Assembly (NCBI GenBank): GCA_013398295.1
Contig: VZSF01009117.1
Location: 1 to 64,000 of the forward strand
Direction: 5' to 3'
Origin: Chionis minor
Lineage: Eukaryota > Chordata > Aves > Charadriiformes > Chionididae
Length of the DNA: 64,000 nt
The number at the start of each line of letters is the position of its first letter. Within the stretch, counting starts at the first letter, position 1. Below, in pieces: positions 37,422-49,505 of this stretch. Below the pieces are notes generated by a model that was not told the origin of the DNA, searched no databases, and saw nothing but the letters and a program-made list of their open reading frames with translations. The position numbers and the translations under genes are program-made.

Positions 37422-39240
37422 AAAGTTTTTCTAAGCTGTGCTCAAAATGTTTCGATTTTTTTAATCTAGAACAAAACATTCTTAGGTAAAATGGGCATAA
37501 ACTTCTCACTTGCATTATCACTTGTATTCTATTGCATTTTATTCCAGCAATGAAACTTTAAGGCAGGACCCTACCACACTAGAGAACTGCACTGAATATT
37601 TCTATAGTTGGTGTGTATTTCTATTAGCAGCTTCTTTTATTTAACAGTTCACATGAGTTTTTGTGCTTCTCTCTTCAATGCATTCACCAGTACATAACAT
37701 CAGGTTCAGACTGTATTCATCCATAATTCAGTTCCAGGACTTCCAAACTCCTGTGCCTCTCTTGATCCACAGTTGCAGGGTACATGCTTAGTTTTTATGG
37801 CAGCATCCTAGTAACCATGAAACACAGCAAAAGAATAAAACCAAAGAACTCAAAGTATCCTTCTGATTTGCCCAGCCACAGATGGAAGCTGGAAATAAAC
37901 AACAGAAAAAAGTGGTGGGATAGGCCGCACTGCTTCACAAACCCCCAAATCATGCTGTATTCAATTTAACTGCTAGACCACTGCTCTTTGCTGAGGAGGC
38001 TCTGTACATTACAGTTCTCCCAGCAGAGCTCTGCCTCTGGCCATGTCTGTCAGTCAGGGAGCTTTTAAAATGTTATACAGCACCAAAAGTAATGCAAAGA
38101 GATTGAAGGACTTCAGTGAAAGGAGAACAATTCCCCCTTGGCTGGAAGGTTAGTAACCAAGTGCAAAACACAGAGCACTTTAACCCCTTCTCTGTCAGTC
38201 TCCCGGTCTGCCTTCCAGAACACATGCTGCAGTCAGGAAAGAGCAATGCCAGCACTTACTTCATTCCCTACAGCTTCAAAAAGCTGATGAATGGGAGGGT
38301 CAGAGAAAAATGGGTGGCTAATAGGTGTTGCAGTACCGGATTGCAGCATACATGCCCTCATCAGCTGCAAAAGAGTTCACCATGAAGGGTTTTCTTTTTT
38401 TTAATTTAATGCTCAGCTGTTAGAAGGCCAATAATTGAGAATCCAGTACTTCAGCACTCAAGAGAATCACTCCAGCTTGCTGCTGCATAACCCTTGAGCA
38501 GTATAAAACTGAGGCAGAGGGTCTCCCCCTTCTGCCTCTTCTTCCCCAGCATTTCATTGCTCATTGCTGTCTTTGGAGGAAGCTTGATGGAAGTGGCCTG
38601 ATAGAGTATATTTAATAACATATCTGGAACTTGTACAGCAATTCAAAGGCTCAGACTGATATTTCTTGTAGTCTGTGTTTATCGTTTTGCATTTTCCTCC
38701 TGCATTTCTCCAAGGCTTTCAGTATGGTTCCCCACAGCCTCCTCCTAGAGAAACTGATATGTTACAGTCTAGACAAATGCTCTGTGTAGTGGATGTGGAA
38801 CTGGCTTACAGGCTGCACCCAGAGGGTGGTGGTAAATAGCTCCTGTTCAAACTAGTAACCTGTCACAAGTGGGGTCCCCCAGGGATCGATACTGAGTCCA
38901 ACGCTGTTTAATATCTTCATAAGTGATCTGGATGATGGGATCAAGTGTACCCTGACAAAGTTTGCTGATGACACCAAACTGAGTGGGGAAGTCTATACTT
39001 GGAAGGGAGAGCCATCCTGCAGGAAGACCTGGACAGGCTGGAAGAGTTGGTGAACAAGAACCTTATGAAGTTCAACAAGGATGAGTGTAAGGTCTTGCAC
39101 CTAGGAAAACATAATGAGCAGTGCAGCACAGGTTGGGATCTACCCAGCTGCAGAGTTGCTCTGTGGAAAGGGACCTGCTGGTCCTGGTGGACAACAAGAT
39201 CAATATGAGTGAACAGTGCGCTGCTGTGGCAAAGAAAGCC

Positions 39241-39525
39241 AGTGGAATGTTGGGTTGCATCAACAAGGGCATCACCAGCAGAGATAAAGAAATCGTTATC
39301 CCACCCTGCTCAGCACTTGCCAGACCACACCTGAAATACTGTGTTCAGTTTTGGTCCTCACTACACAAAAAAGATGTGGACAGGCTGGAGAGGTTCCAGA
39401 GAAGGGCCACAAAGATGATCAAAGGACTGGGAAGCCTGCCAAGTGAGGAAAGGATAAGAGAACTGAGCTTGTTCAACCTTGAGAAAAGAAGCGTTAGGGG
39501 ACACCGTATCATCAAGTGCCAGTAT
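39241..39525 (+). repeat. Copy A of a 285-bp exact direct duplication
   Basis: Identical to 39527-39811 (offset 286), starting AGTGGAATGTTGGG and ending GTGCCAGTAT. It ends exactly at the N at 39526, as expected if two contig ends overlap. Confidence 0.9.
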
Positions 39526-39526
39526 N
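39526..39526. other. Single-N assembly gap
   Basis: One N separates two identical 285-bp copies of a CR1 ORF2 segment. A 1-bp spacer is a common placeholder for a negative or unknown gap size. Confidence 0.95.
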
Positions 39527-39811
39527 AGTGGAATGTTGGGTTGCATCAACAAGGGCATCACCAGCAGAGATAAAGAAATCGTTATCCCACCCTGCTCAGC
39601 ACTTGCCAGACCACACCTGAAATACTGTGTTCAGTTTTGGTCCTCACTACACAAAAAAGATGTGGACAGGCTGGAGAGGTTCCAGAGAAGGGCCACAAAG
39701 ATGATCAAAGGACTGGGAAGCCTGCCAAGTGAGGAAAGGATAAGAGAACTGAGCTTGTTCAACCTTGAGAAAAGAAGCGTTAGGGGACACCGTATCATCA
39801 AGTGCCAGTAT
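39527..39811 (+). repeat. Copy B of the 285-bp exact direct duplication
   Basis: Starts immediately after the N with the same word as 39241 and continues past GTGCCAGTAT into the proper downstream CR1 sequence (TTAAAGGGTGG). Confidence 0.9.
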
Positions 39812-40114
39812 TTAAAGGGTGGCTACAAAGAAGGAGACTCCTTTCTCAAGGGGGCACAAGGAAAAGACAATGGGTAATGGGTACCTGTTATTTCAGGGGA
39901 CATTCCGACTGAACAAAAGAGGAAAATTTTTCACAATGAGAACAATCAACCGTTGGAATAATCTCCCCAGGGAAGTGGTGGATTCCTCAACTTTGGACAC
40001 TTCTAGGACTCGGCTGGACAAGATGCTGCGCCACCTTGTCTAGACCATGCTTTTACCAGGAAAGGTTGGACCAGATGATCCTTGGGGTCCCTTCCAACTT
40101 GGTACTCTATGATT

Positions 40115-41106
40115 CATTTTCTTTTTTAGCTATGTGTTAGTCTTTCAGCCAGGATGCCTTAACACTTCTTGGTACTTTTATGCTGTCATATGCTCATTAG
40201 ACATTTAAATCTAGCACCCTCATATACCTCTGCCCTGAAAACTGTTATGAGGGCTAGGAGATAAAGATTTAACAATCCAATCAGAGCATTTATCCATAAG
40301 GAAGGTACTATATTTCCTAAAATTTTTAAGGAATTATTTCCTCTGATGCTCATAAAGAGATACTTATCTAAGTAAGAGAGTTGTTCGCAGACATGCACGC
40401 TCAATGCATCTTTTCCCCATACAATATGAAAGTACAGAAGACCAGATTTTCCTTAGATCTTGCTTTTTTCCAAGAGTAGCCATTGCTACTAATTTCTTCA
40501 GACTGTCTTATATTGATTTAAGTACCATTATGTATGACTTAATTAACCCATAAAGAGAGCTACAGAGGGAGAGGCTGTATGAACTTACCCCCACGCATGC
40601 TTTTATACGTTTATACATTTATTCATTTCCCCAGTTTGAAAAACGAAGTGACCCAGCAGCGGGCATGGACAATCTGTTAAAACATGATAATTAAGAAATC
40701 TTGATCCTATTTACTCTGTCCCCAAAACTGCAGGCTTAGAAACTCATGAAATACGAATGACGAATTAAATATCACTACTAAGATTATTTATTGACAATAA
40801 CAAAATACAGTACAAATGGTGTTCCTGCAAGAATTTTGATACTGACCTGGATTATACTGCCATTAATCTTAACAGCCTGAGCAAAGGAATGTTTTCAGAA
40901 TAGCAAAACTGATGCATGCCATTACTGCTGCAATAACCTTTAATCAAAGAGAGCCATGGCACTGCAGACACAAATCACCTCACCAAGCTTGGCAAAGGTT
41001 ATCCCTCCTAGAGAGGACAGCCATACATCCTCTGCAGACACTTGTATGCACATAAGGCCTGATTTAGAGAAGTCATTCAAGGGAAACTCTAAAAGATCTT
41101 TGATCT
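40115..41106 (-). other. Intronic spacer between CR1 and LTR fragment
   Basis: AT-rich sequence with no recognisable exon or repeat family. Confidence 0.5.
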
Positions 41107-41452
41107 TGTCATGATTTAATCCAACAGGCAGCTCAGCCCCACCCAGCTGTTTGCTCACTTGTCCTGCAGTCAGATGGGGAAGAGGATCAGAAGGGTAAAA
41201 AGTCAGAAAACTCATGGGTTGACATAAAGACAGTTTAATATGGAAAGCAGAAGTGACCTGTGCAAGCAAAGCAAAATAAGAAGTTCATCCACTACTTCCC
41301 ATCTGCAGGCAGGTGTTCAGCCTTCCCCAGGAATGCAGGGCTCCACGATGCATAACGGTTACTTAGGAAGACAAATGCCGTAACTCCAAAAGTTCCCCCT
41401 TTCCTCCTTCTTCCCCAGCAGTTTTATTGCTGAGCATGAGCAGATAAGCTAA
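41107..41452 (-). mobile_element. Truncated LTR of the same avian family as 6819-7392
   Basis: Shares with the LTR at 6819 the order of blocks: a TTTAATCC-type end, GGCAGCTCAGCCCCAC, CATGGGTTGACATAAAGACA with TTTAAT (the minus-strand ATTAAA poly(A) signal), ACTACTTCCCATCTGCAGGC, AGGCAGGTGTTCAGCC and GCTGAGCATGA. It stops near 41452, inside the promoter part, so the U3 half is missing. It is much more diverged than the 6819 copy and lies in the same direction. No retroviral genes are attached. Confidence 0.82.
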
Positions 41453-42701
41453 AGCTCCACAAAGCACTCAAAACTGTGTGCATCTAGCAAAGCTGATAAT
41501 TGTGCTAATAATTTGCCTCTGTGAATGGAGGCAAATTGCTTACTGACAAAGTATCCATTACGTACTGATGGTGGGAACATTTTTGTAGCCACCTGAATCA
41601 TAAATCCATCAGCATAGAGAATGCTTTCACTTCTATGAAAAAACAGCTAATGTAGAGCAACCATTTTTCTACCTGTAGAGAGGTTTGAGAAAAATTGGCA
41701 GAACTGTAAAATGGTTGATCCATGCCAGATGGAAAGTCAGCTAAGATCTATAACTGTGGATATGCTGTAACAGTTGACCATCTAACCTCACTTCACTGCA
41801 ATATCTTGAAATTCAAAAACATAACAACAGAAAAAAAAAGTCTATGCTCTCAGAATCTATTAAAATTGACTGACAAAGCATTTGAGATGACGTATCTTGT
41901 AGTTAAAGGAATGGTAAAATGATATGGAAAAACTGAGTTCATCTCTCATCTTGACACGTTTTCTTTCTCTGACCTTAGGCAAATCAGGCTGATATTCTCA
42001 AGGGTATTTAGTTAAAGAATTCCCATTTGATTAGACTCTTAGTGTCTATATGTCTTTGTGAGTTTGACTTTCTTGAGCTTAACAGCCTATCTAGACACCT
42101 CGGAAACAACAGTAATTCTTCCTTTCTTCCACCTTTTTTCCACCTTGCCATTTTTAGTTAGGGTAGGAGCTACTTGGTAGCATCAAAATGGGAGTTACAA
42201 GGGAGATTAGAAGTGAACAGATTAGAAACCTCAGACTACCAGGGAGAGTAATTCTCCATCTCTATCCTACAAGTCAGAAGAGTTTCAACAGACTGATTGA
42301 GCAAGTCCACCTTTGCAGCCACAAAACCCATTTGGCAAGGGTAACATCTGGAATCCATGCCATGTCATTCTCATGGAGTGGAAAAAAAATCAATGTTTCT
42401 ACCTGCTAAGAAACCATTCAACTTAGTGGGGTCTTAACATGATCCAAAACAGTTACTCCTTTGTCTTCCTTTGTGTGGGACACAGTAAGCCGTAGAAACC
42501 TAGAATGGCTCTCTAGCTATATAGACTGACCCCTCATGAAGTTGAACACTTGAATCTCAGTCCCTACTTCAGTGGTTGTTTATATGAAGCTGATGATGAA
42601 CAGGAGGAACAGAAACCAAATACACTATACAATATCCCAAATATTCTGTAGCTTAGTGATGACAGCACTCTGATAAAAGGTAAGAAGTATGGGTAGAAAA
42701 T
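41453..42701 (-). other. Intronic sequence with a small hairpin
   Basis: No gene recognised. AATTTGCCTC (41510-41519) and GAGGCAAATT (41528-41537) form a perfect 10-bp stem with an 8-nt loop. Confidence 0.5.
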
Positions 42702-44016
42702 AGAATCATAGAATCACAGAATGGTTTAGGTTGGAAGTGACCTTAAAGATCATCTAGTTCCAACCCCCTTGCTGTGGGAAAGGACACCTCAAATTGCTCA
42801 AAGCCTCATTTAACCTGGCCTTGAACATTTCCAGGGATGGGGCCTACACAACTTCCCTGGGAAACCTCTTCCAGTGCCTCACCACCCTTACAGTGAAAAA
42901 TTTCTGCCTGAGATCTATTCTAAATCTACCCTCTTCCACTTTGAAGCCATTACCCCTCATCCTATCACTAACTAGATGCATGCCCTTGTAAAAAGTCCCT
43001 CTCCAGCTCTCTTGTAGGCCCCCTTCAGATAGTGGAAAGCTGCTATAAGGTCTGCCCAGAGCCTTCTCTTCTCTAGGCTGAACAACCCCAACTCTCTCAG
43101 ACTGTCCTCTTACGAGAGGTGCTCCAGCCCTCTGATCATCTTTGTGGCCCTCCTCTGGACATTCTCGAACATGTCCATGTCCTTCTTATGTTGGGGGCTC
43201 CAGAGCTGGACACAGTACTCCAGGTGGGGTCTCATCAGAGCAGAGGGGCAGAATCACCTCCCTTGACCTGCTGGCCATGCTTCTTTTGATGCAGCCCAGG
43301 ATACAGCGGGCCTTCTTGTCTGCAATCGCATATTGCCAGCTCATGTTGACCTTCTCATCAACCAGCTCCCCCAGGTCCATTCTCCTCCCAGCCTGTATTT
43401 GTGCATGGGATTGCCCTGAGCCAGGTGCAGGACTTTGCACTTGGCCTGGTTGAACTTCATGAGCTTCACATGGGCCCAGCTCTCAAACCCCTAAAGGTCC
43501 TGCTGGATGGCATTCCTTCCCTCCACTGTCAGTGATGCCACACAGCTTGATGTTGTCAGCAAACTTGCTGAGGGTGCACTCAGTCCCAATATCCATGTTG
43601 CCAACAAAAATGTTAAATAATAATGGTCCCAATACCGACGCCTGAAGAACATCACTCATCACTGTTCGCCACTTGGACATTGAGCCGTTGACTGCAACTC
43701 TTTCAGCATGATCATCCAGCCAGTTCCTTATACACTGAGGGATCCACCTGTCAAATCTATGCCTCTCCAATTTAGAGATGTCATGTGGGACAGTGTCAAA
43801 TGTTTTTCACAAGTCCAGGTAGATGACATCTGTTGCTCTCTCCTTATCCACCAATGCTGTAACGTCATCATAGAAGGACATCAAATTTGTCAGACTAGAT
43901 TTGACCTTAGTGAAGCAATATTGGCTGCCACCAACCACCTCCTTATTTTCCATGTGCCTTAGCAGAGTTTCCATGAGGATCTGCTCCATGATCTTCCCAG
44001 GCACAGAGGTGAGACA
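42702..44016 (-). mobile_element. CR1 LINE, 5'-truncated in the reverse transcriptase
   Basis: Minus-strand CR1 of about 1.3 kb. It begins with the 3' end (TAGAATCATAGAATCACAGA) and extends back to the RT. Minus-strand translation shows [20 protein letters not shown] near 43950-44010, [33 protein letters not shown], then in another frame HRFDRWIPQCIRNWLDDHAE, SDVLQASVLGPLLFNIFVGN, and TLSKFADNIKLCG where the second catalytic Asp of FADD is replaced by Asn. Frameshifts (for example near 43790-43810) break the frame. It is the most complete RT of the window after the copy at 5690, but clearly dead. Confidence 0.92.
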
Positions 44017-47000
44017 ATGCACAAATGGAAGATGAATATTGGTATTTCTGGAAGGTATATGACATCATCTGGAGGAGAACTGACTGAACTACTGGACAAC
44101 AAGCATATCATGGCCTTCCTCTTGAAATAACATGATCTTAACTCTCCTTTGTAATCCTATTACAAAAGCCCCCAAATCCTAATATTTCATGTCAAATATT
44201 TTGCTTGATATCAAATTAATAATTATTCAACGTGGCAAGAAAAATATGAGTTTGTTTAAGGCTATGATTTTTGGATTTGACTGCCAAAGCCATCCCCTCT
44301 CTCTCTTTAACGGTTATTTGCAAAGCTGTATTTTCTATACTGAGTTAAGAGTTCAATTCTAATGTCATTTGTGCCTATAAATATCAGGAATGACACTAAT
44401 ACGAATTTGGAATACTCTATTGAGTTTTTACTGGCATAAAACCAAAGTGAGATGAGAATGATGTCCCTGATCTTCAAGTACGACTGTCCTTGTGGCACTT
44501 TCATAGGAAGGTTGCCATAGAGATATATTACAGCACAAAAAACATGTGATATACCATACCAGTATCCAGTAAACATATTTATGAAGTGCCTAGCATGGGA
44601 AAGGAGTCAAATTATGTTTGGTACTTCTAAGCACTACAATAATAAAAGTATTATAGGTCCACAAACATACTTTAATAATTGGCTTTCTAGCATATAAAAA
44701 AATGATTAGTTATCAGAGTTTGGTAACATAACAAAATCAAATGATGCATACTTCCAAAAAAAGTGTAGCTGTACAATGCTGAGCGTTATGGAAAATGTAA
44801 TGAAAAAAAGCAATATACAAATATTCTGGGCAAGTGCAAACAATAAACTGGTTCTATATAGAACTATTTATACATAATGTCAGCTTTGTCATCATTAGCA
44901 ATACTTACAGGAGATCATTTATGACTTAAATATAAGTCACTGAGCCATCATCCTCTTCATGGGAAATTATCATGTCTAACTCACAAACGTGCATAAGAAT
45001 ATTAGTGAGATAATTGTTAAAAAAAAGACTGAAACTTTCATTATAAAAATGAAAATACATCAGTCAATGCACAAGGCTCCACGGTTCATTAAATTTTGAA
45101 AGTTAACTCAGGTGAAATGAAATTTTAACTACTGCTTGAAAATGAATATTTATTTCAGTGAGATTGAAAGCCAGGGCAATACTACCTTGTATACATACAT
45201 AAAACAGCTCTACAGTTTAATCATCAGTTAAAATTAAGAAAAAAACAGTCTCAGAACACCACAAAGCTTCTTTTACTTTAGGAAGATGGTCAGATGATGA
45301 AGTAACATAATCAATTTTATTTTTATTCTGTCTTGTATCATGTTATGTTGGTTTTGTCTCAGAAAAGTACTATGGTGAATCTATGTCTACTTTGTCAATG
45401 ATCTAGAATCTTTATTTTTGATAAATTACAAGCATTTTCATTTCTGGTAGGAATCTATTAATGTCAAAGCATGGACAATCAGGAAACCGACCTTCATTCT
45501 ACTGTCCTGCTGTTTTTTTGAATGAGATGGGGGAAAGGATAGAAAGAAACAAACCAAATCCTTTCAACACATTAGCAATATATGTAAGAGAAGAATTGAC
45601 AAATCTCAGACTGCAACTCAAATATATTTATAATTCTGTAGGTAACACAGGATGCTGAAATGAATGTGAACACATCTTAATGTGTTCTGTAACATATCAT
45701 TCTGTTATTCTTTAGGGTATTTCTTTTCTTCCCAGCCTGTCAAGAATTCTGTCTATTACTTTGGATTGCAAACATCCTTTAGTTAAGATCCCAGTATTAA
45801 AAGGCTTTCTGCTATTGGTCATACTCTGATTATAATAAATTTGATACAATCCTTTATAGTTCCTTGTGTTAGAAGGACTAGATAAATATACTAAATTACC
45901 TAGCTAACCCAAGTATAGATATTTAAAAATGAGTCCTTGCAGGCATTTCTTTGTGCATTGTGTACACATGGCACAATTATTGCTTAATACAAACTTGGTG
46001 TATAAACTTAGAAAATTAGAACTTAAAATATGGGTCTCCTATTGCCAATTATTGTGATTTGGATAAAACAGATTTAAATATCTGTCTCCCTCATATAATA
46101 TTAAGAAGCATGTAATCCTTTATATTCCTTTCCATAATAGATTATGGAAAACCATAACTTGACTTGTACTTTCAGCCCAACTCTTACATTTTCAGTCTTC
46201 TGAAAGGTTAATAGATTTGTTTTAACAGTACTGAATTATGTAATTTCAGAGGATGGTACCCTCCTCAGGAAAAAAATGACAGACAGCAGTTTTGCCCAAG
46301 TTTCAAGCCATTAATCTTGTGAATATTAGCAGGTAGTCCCAGAGACAACAGGACTGAGAAATAACCCTTTAATTTTCTTAACTGTGAGAACATTCAGCTT
46401 ATGTTTCTCAGTATTCTGGAATCACCTAGTTTGCACTGGGCTTACTTCAATGCTCAATAATAAATACCTCTTATGCTTAGTAATTTATCTCTTTTCACAA
46501 CTTGTTTTGACCCAACCTACATATGCTCTGTTAGGATTAGCAATTGTAATGAGCCTATGACTCTTTTCTTATCATTGATGGACTAAAAAAAACCCAAACC
46601 ACCTTCATGTGTTTTAAAACATCAGAAATATTAACTCTAGGACTTCTATTCCTATTCTTTAAAACTGTTTTCTTTGGTTTGCTCACCATTACAGCATGGC
46701 AATATAAGGTCACCACAGCAATTGAGGCAGGCTCTAGTTAGACTGACAACACCTATTCTAACTAGAGTACGGCCATCTATGAATAACTTCAACCAAAGTA
46801 ATCATAATTTGTTTTTTGTTGTTCAGAACCAGATGTGTTTCATGAAAACTAACCAAATATCAGAGCTGTCTGTAAATAACTAGTCTCTCCTCAAGAAAGC
46901 TTTCACCTAAGTAAAATCTTCCACTCTCCAGTCAATGTGGAAGTGTTCCCAACTTAAGTCAGCAATTAAACTCAGAAATATTAAAATCAACCACAAGACA

Positions 47001-47694
47001 TTTTGTGTACAGTCTCTAGAAAAGATAAAAAAATATTCTTGCCTGACTTTCATCTTTATAAATCCTCATGTCTCTTGTGTGCAACTGTTCATTTCCCAAA
47101 TTCGAGATTAATGAACTGAGTAATTTTATAGCAGATGCTTGCTGTGAACTTCAGCAATTAAGGCCCAACACAGACAATAGAAGAGGTGGTGTGCGTGGAA
47201 ATAGAGGGCTCATATCAGTGGCACTTACTACTGCAGCCTTACTGTTTTGTCCAGAGAAATAAATGCAAATCTTATTTGTGAAAATAATTTTCCTTTCAGA
47301 TTCTTTCCTACCCTTCAAATTTTAGATTAAAAGGGCAAGAAAATAATATATTAGAAGAGAGACAAGTCTTATGATCTGTATAGCATTCACACCCAGCAAC
47401 ATAAGTTATTGGAGGCTTCCTCTCACTGATGCCTTTTTTCCCCACATGGTACTTAAGTGGACCTCTACTAACTCTTGTGAATATAGTTTCAGAATTTCAG
47501 TCACACAAGTATCTGTTTTAGTTTCATAAATTAAAGGCATACATCCTTTTGTTTCTTTGTGGTTCATACACACATACTCCATCTCTCAGCATTACAAAAA
47601 ATACAGGAAACAGACAACTTTAAATGTGAAATGCAAAATCTCATAATTCTTTGAAAACTTATTTACAAATTCAAAAAAATTTTTGGAAACAAAA
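44017..47694 (-). other. Intronic sequence, no gene seen
   Basis: AT-rich unique sequence with short frames only. No repeat family recognised. Confidence 0.5.
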
Positions 47695-47769
47695 ATCATA
47701 GAATCATGGAATTGTTTAGGCTGGAAGGGACCTGAACAACCCCAACTCTCTCAGCCTGTCCTCATAGGA
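47695..47769 (-). mobile_element. Miniature CR1 remnant with internal deletion
   Basis: Only 75 bp. ATCATAGAATCATGGAATTG through GGCTGGAAGGGACC is the CR1 3' end in reverse; it is followed directly by GAACAACCCCAACTCTCTCA through GCCTGTCCTCATAGGA, a block that lies about 350 bp deeper in the copy at 42702. Both boundaries of the CR1 match are abrupt. Confidence 0.85.
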
Positions 47770-48696
47770 TAAAGAGTCATAAGCTGTTTTCATTTAGTGG
47801 TGATTTAACTTAGAATAGAAACCACATTAGCTTATTATGTTTTCATCTAGTATCCTATTTTGAATTATTTTAATTGTCAGATAAATCAGTATTAATTAAA
47901 ATAAAGCACTTATTTTCAAAAACTATTACACGATATCCTCAATCTTCGTAAAAGGCAGTAGTTTGTTTTTCTTCTGTGTTTGCAATTTAAGCAAAGTTTT
48001 CCCCTTATTTTTATCTGAGCTCCCTCCGTGCTACAGTAAAAATGCAACTGTATAGTGGATAGGTGGTTTATGGTTTACATAACTTAGTTCAAGACATGTA
48101 ATGAGCAGCTTCTTTATTGCATATATTTATTTTTTTTTATAATAAGCATAAATTTCTCTAGTTATTGCAGTTTGTAAAACTGTGGTTTAGACAAGAAATC
48201 AATAACGCCTTTTTAAGGTTAAGCTCAGTGAAACAAAGTGCTGAAATAGTCCCTGATGAAATTGCACCTCAGCTTGAGCTCACAAAGAACAGCATTATAG
48301 AGGGAGGATAATGTCATACCTGCAGTATTATAGATTGCAGCCGATAGATATATTGCAGACATATTGTAATTGCTAAGGATTCAGTCCTATTGTAACAAAA
48401 AAAATACCTCAAGGCCTCAAGGCAGAAAGATTGACACTTTTAGTCTGGAGCAACCTAAATCAAATACTTCCCTAAAATGAGTGAATTAACCTTACTAGAG
48501 GACACAGCCCAAAGATACGCACATTTTGTCTAGGTAGAAATGAAGTACTGGGCCAAACACTAGGCTAGAAGGAAGGCTAATACTCTGCACAGAAAACCCA
48601 AAGAGGGAGCTGTTGCTTTAGTGGAAATAAACACATATTTCCCCCAGTGTAATTTCTGATATGGTCAAGTGTGACCCACTGTATGGTTCTGCTCAT
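47770..48696 (-). other. Intronic sequence, no gene seen
   Basis: AT-rich spacer between two CR1 remnants. Nothing recognisable. Confidence 0.5.
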
Positions 48697-49505
48697 CACA
48701 GAATCACAGAACGGTTGAGGTTGAAAGGGACTTCTTGAGTCGATCTAGTCCAACCCCCTAGCTCAATCAGGGGCAGCAAAAGCAGGCTGCCCAGGACAGG
48801 ACCATGTCCAGTCATGTTTTGAATTTCTCCACAGACAGAGGCTCCAGAAAGTCTCTGGGCAATCTACTCCAGTGACCTGGCCATTCTGCAACTTTTCATC
48901 CTCCTCACTGTCTGCTTATCTAATCAGTACTTCATCAGTTCCTGTATGAGTATGTTTGCCAGACAACATCTGTGAAAAGCCATTTTAAAGCCAAGGTAAA
49001 CAACATCTACTACTCTCCCCTCATCCACCAAGCTAATCACCACGTTATAGAAGGCTACTGGGTTGGTTAAGCATGACTTCTCCTTTGTAAATCCATACTG
49101 ACTAGTCTCAGCCACTTTCTTGTCCTTCGCGTGTTTGGAAATGGTTTCTAGGTTTCCAGGGCTCCATTAATTCCCAGGGACTTAGGTGAGGCTGAGTGGC
49201 CTGTGGTTCCCCAGATTTTCCTTCTTGCCTTTCTTGAAGATATGGATGATATTTGGTGTCTTCCAGCCCTTGGGAACCTGTCCTGATTGTCATGACATTT
49301 CAAAGATAATTGAGAGTGGCCTTGCAATGACATCAGCCAGCTGCCACAGCATACATAGGTGCAACCCATCAGGCCCCATGGACCTGTATCCACAGACTGT
49401 TAAAGTGCTCCCAGCCTGGTCCTCCTCCACTGGATGGAAATCTTCCTTGCTCTGTTCATTAGTGGCAAGGACTCCCTGGTTTTCTGGATTTTCAAAGCCT
49501 CACCC
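48697..49505 (-). mobile_element. CR1 LINE with internal deletion (3' end joined to RT fingers)
   Basis: From 48697 to about 48925 it is a CR1 3' UTR and C-terminal remnant in reverse. From about 48926 to 49505 it is the front half of the RT: minus-strand translation gives SQYGFTKEKSCLTNPVAFYN and LVDEGRVVDVVYLGF at 48950-49100, and then MGPDGLHLCMLWQLADVIAR, IIFEMS and IFKKGKKENLGNHRPLSLT further upstream. The palm core with FADD, the thumb and most of the C-terminus are absent. It differs in words from the other copies and probably belongs to another CR1 subfamily. Multiple stops and frameshifts are present. Confidence 0.85.

Larger units (their letters stand above)
35077..38701 (-). other. 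CDH12 upstream intron, with one strong hairpin
   Basis: AT-rich sequence on the 5' side of the exon. It includes the hairpin at 37055-37145, an ATT run at 37229-37242 and an (AAC)5 repeat at 37407-37421. No coding sequence recognised. Confidence 0.5.
39121..40043 (+). pseudogene. CR1 ORF2 C-terminal part
   Basis: Open stretches of 150, 132 and 74 codons in overlapping frames encode the ORF2 C-terminus: [80 protein letters not shown], then after a frameshift TINRWNNLPREVVDSSTLD. Because 39241-39525 and 39527-39811 are the same sequence, the order around the N is an assembly artefact and the true frame should contain this block once. Confidence 0.88.
38702..40114 (+). mobile_element. CR1 LINE, 5'-truncated, with false internal duplication
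   Basis: Plus-strand CR1, antisense to CDH12. It begins in the reverse transcriptase with a block reading KAFSMVPHSLLLEKL-like (from 38708) and continues through SGVPQG-type sequence, [19 protein letters not shown] (about 38960-38985), and DRLEELVNKNLMKFNKDECK. It ends with CTTCCAACTTGGTACTCTATGATTC at 40114. A 285-bp stretch is duplicated exactly around a single N. Several frameshifts (for example near 39000 and 39130) show a decayed copy. It is more diverged than the CR1 at 5690. Confidence 0.92.

Noticed and set aside
43708..43962. 84-codon plus-strand ORF
   Set aside because: Antisense shadow of the CR1 reverse transcriptase at 42702-44016.
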